Source: CBDAPE01 sp965198325 (GTDB taxonomy: Bacteria; Pseudomonadota; Alphaproteobacteria; UBA828; JAPUJA01). From it: a DNA stretch of 64,000 bases. The stretch covers positions 136,968-200,967 of the forward strand of contig CBDAPE010000011.1 of the NCBI GenBank assembly GCA_965198325.1, written 5' to 3'. Positions 63,301 through 64,000 of this stretch are shown here, in pieces. The notes below the pieces were generated by a model, which was given only the letters and a program-made list of their open reading frames with translations, searched no databases and had not been told where the DNA came from. Positions within the stretch are counted from its first letter, which is position 1, and each line of letters opens with the position of its first letter. Made by a program: the position numbers and the translations under genes.

Positions 63301-63395
63301 AGAGAAGAACTGCTCACCTTTCCCCCCCGCATAGCGTCGCTTCTGTCGTCCATTCCAACGTCGTCATGAGCACCTGTCCCTTCCATTAATCCCAT
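60351..63395 (-). CDS. UvrD/HelD-type (helicase IV-like) DNA helicase with C4 zinc fingers
   Basis: 1014 residues, superfamily 1. Resembles helicase IV at the N-terminus (RFGVKRTGLATLLFAIFRSG, and VKAGRRWAGVRLG). Helicase motifs: Walker A VAAAGSGKTSVVV, Walker B-like LVDEFQDISPARARLL, GDDWQAIYRFGGSD (motif III), TTFRCSDRIA (motif IV) and the TVHRAKGLEADYAVVL region. The last 110 residues hold three topoisomerase-type zinc modules (CPQCKEGRLE ... CSNWPYCEHT, CPKCGTGLPV ... CRDCGG, CPSCGG ... CSNFPDCDYT). Start uncertain: several ATGs between 63395 and 63332; the dispersed repeat lies just upstream. Confidence 0.88.
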   Translation of the reverse strand: MGLMEGTGAHDDVGMDDRSDAMRGGKVSSSSLQMPDPGSRFGVKRTGLATLLFAIFRSGEARAASVNADSVELAFRSRSAEIALSDIGAVEVKAGRRWAGVRLGHARMAATVSGLSRTEAREFADAVERARVDWWRRTLALQIGALRSVHDRLAGFADPPRYVHGDAFDEVMRDAQAAAGGLVARWPDSLSAAPEIRMLRGILEFMEAPDRARSKANKAFVANELIRSRELFDRIEARPLTDEQRKAVVVDEKRNLVVAAAGSGKTSVVVAKAGWLVRRGYRKPSELLLLAFARDARNEVEERVRARLGAGAAKGVTVRTFHSLGMAIIGDAEGKRPGLARLAENDRALFDLLKGIVADLLAGGALSETVLEWFQDQFAPYRSEHEFATWGAYWNYIRRNDIRSLQGDTVKSYEECEIANFLYLNGVSYKYEAAYEHETATAEKRQYKPDFLLPDHGIYIEHFGLDAAGNTAPFVDREKYLREMEWKRQIHAERGTVLVETFTHERVDSRLTRNLTEKLAAHGVELSPVPRDRVFAALEEQGRVDPFTRILATFLQHFKGSRLSLGEIAERARVVGDGGRATAFVAVFGPVFERYQETLSGAGEIDFHDMINRATDHVEAGCYRSPFGYILVDEFQDISPARARLLKALLDRSPGAQLFAVGDDWQAIYRFGGSDIAVMREFGDRFGDYERVDLETTFRCSDRIAAVATDFVLRNPAQIRKTVRATRKGDGPAVHVGLPGDEGLSLLKESLDRIAEDAGRYDGTSEVLLLGRYRHLRPLNLGGLAKQYPGLRFTYMTVHRAKGLEADYAVVLGLSAGKHGFPVEIADDPLLDLVMAAPEAHPNAEERRLLYVALTRARRQVFLLAEGGPPSAFVMELIDGGYEITVFGRLPEGDVPCPQCKEGRLERRENARGGSIFYGCSNWPYCEHTGSPCPKCGTGLPVRSGGAFRCRDCGGLLEGCPSCGGWLETRMGRFGRFLGCSNFPDCDYTRNLRQPGAKSKRPSGTPRDGQRKRR

Positions 63396-63443
63396 CCGGC
63401 GCAGAAACCCAGGTATTTTGGGTGCCCCAGCGACTGGCTTCGC
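63387..63443. repeat. Dispersed repeat upstream of the helicase gene, copy 2
   Basis: Counterpart of 34266-34322, with GGCGCAG, a TATTTTGGG hairpin and CGACTGGCTTCG. In both places it precedes a minus-strand gene. The minus-strand reading APKIPGFLRRMGLMEG runs in frame into the helicase's first ATGs. Confidence 0.45.
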
Positions 63444-63689
63444 CGGTCGCGCCGAAGGACGTCCAGGCGATGACGAGGCGCGATGATCTTGAGCTGCCGC
63501 ATGGCGCGACTGCGAAAGCCCGAGAGAACGCCACGAAGCAGGATCGCGTGCAGCCCACCAACGCTAGCGGCATCACCCGGAAAAGTCTGGACTTCTACCG
63601 CCGGACGAACTCTACAGGAGGGACGATAGCCCTTCGGGCCTCGAGACACGTTTCGGACCCGCGAATGGCGGAGCGAAAGGACGAAGACG
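63396..63689. other. Gene-free interval
   Basis: Between the helicase start and the partial gene at the right edge. Apart from the repeat and a GGGCTAT-like weak stem near 63625 nothing is recognised. Confidence 0.35.
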
Positions 63690-64000
63690 ATGCTCGACCG
63701 CAAGAAAGACGAGGAGAGCGCCAAGCCCGCGCCGGAAACGGCGCCCGACAACGACGATCCCAAGAGCGCGGCCGAGCCGGCTTACGTACCGACCCCGGCC
63801 ACCCCCAAGCCTCCGGCACCGGGGCTGTCCGGTATGTCCGCGATCCCCCGCCGGCTCGCGGACATACCGCAAGGAGACTTCTGGACGAGTGCTCCGCCGG
63901 CATGGCTCGATGGCTATCTGTCGGCCGCCGCACTCGCGCCCCTGGCGCCCCGCCCCGGGGTTTGGCTCTCCGCCGTAGCGGAGCGGGACCGAGGCATGGG
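63690..64000 (+). CDS. Partial protein of unknown function at the right edge
   Basis: An open frame from ATG 63690 (AAGGA box eight bases before) to the window end. The start MLDRKKDEESAKPAPETAPD leads into a Pro/Ala/Asp-rich linker and then RRLADIPQGDFWTSAPPAWL and DGYLSAAALAPLAP. A disordered N-terminus followed by a conserved-looking domain is common in conjugation or plasmid proteins, but no family is recognised. The rest lies outside the window. Confidence 0.45.
   Translation, partial: MLDRKKDEESAKPAPETAPDNDDPKSAAEPAYVPTPATPKPPAPGLSGMSAIPRRLADIPQGDFWTSAPPAWLDGYLSAAALAPLAPRPGVWLSAVAERDRGM

Noticed and set aside
1..64000. CRISPR array or cas genes
   Set aside because: No regularly spaced direct repeats and no cas-like proteins are visible.

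Overview
The window is GC-rich DNA from an alphaproteobacterium, most like a Rhodospirillales-type lineage. A CpdR-type response regulator beside an N-formylglutamate amidohydrolase, many short-chain dehydrogenases, twin-arginine binding proteins and BMP-type transporters point that way. Species cannot be told from the sequence. No replication, ribosomal or housekeeping core operon is present apart from one tRNA-Val(GAC), so this is an accessory stretch of a chromosome or large replicon that mobile DNA has rebuilt many times.

Layout. (1) 1-353 is the end of an IS21-family copy (A) that has cut off a LuxI-type acyl-homoserine-lactone synthase. An intact LuxR partner (874-1593) remains. (2) 1848-9591, minus strand: a PotD-like binding protein, then a compact BMP-type (nucleoside/purine-like) ABC transporter operon with a cysteine amidohydrolase built into it, headed by a second LuxR regulator. 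(3) 9.7-12.4 kb: a broken GFA-like gene, a CmcJ/NvfI-family oxidoreductase and a lipoprotein clipped by a second IS21 copy (B, 12354-14859). (4) 15.0-25.0 kb: a second PotD-like protein and a likely catabolic cluster: NTF2-like protein, medium-chain reductase, M24 metallo-hydrolase, CobW GTPase, hydantoinase/dihydropyrimidinase, PEP-mutase/isocitrate-lyase-family enzyme, N-carbamoylsarcosine-amidase-like hydrolase and SDR. (5) 25.2-34.3 kb: ordinary chromosomal genes (tRNA, cpdR, formylglutamate hydrolase, lytic transglycosylase, SDRs, PhoX phosphatase, HisN-type phosphatase, TPR/O-GlcNAc-transferase-like protein). (6) 34.4-46.4 kb: a junkyard of interrupted genes and insertion sequences: an ion-channel fragment, IS21 copy C, an HsdR fragment, IS5, a DUF3489-DUF2924-serine-recombinase cassette, IS256 inside IS66, and an IS110 fragment. 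(7) 46.8-64.0 kb: DNA-processing and mobile-element genes (topoisomerase III coupled to RecQ, a HelD-like UvrD helicase), a 4.6-kb segment bracketed by the ends of a different IS21 element and filled with frameshifted genes, and more IS110/IS3 debris.

How the genes may work together. Regions 2 and 4 read as one uptake-and-degradation island for a small cyclic or carbamoylated nitrogen compound: import by the BMP transporter or the binding proteins, ring opening by the hydantoinase, decarbamoylation by two cysteine amidohydrolases, C-C cleavage by the lyase-family enzyme. CobW may supply metal and the LuxR proteins may control it. The substrate is inferred, not shown. Regions 6-7 show serial transposition, and several IS copies lack target duplications, so deletions or recombination between copies have joined unrelated DNA.
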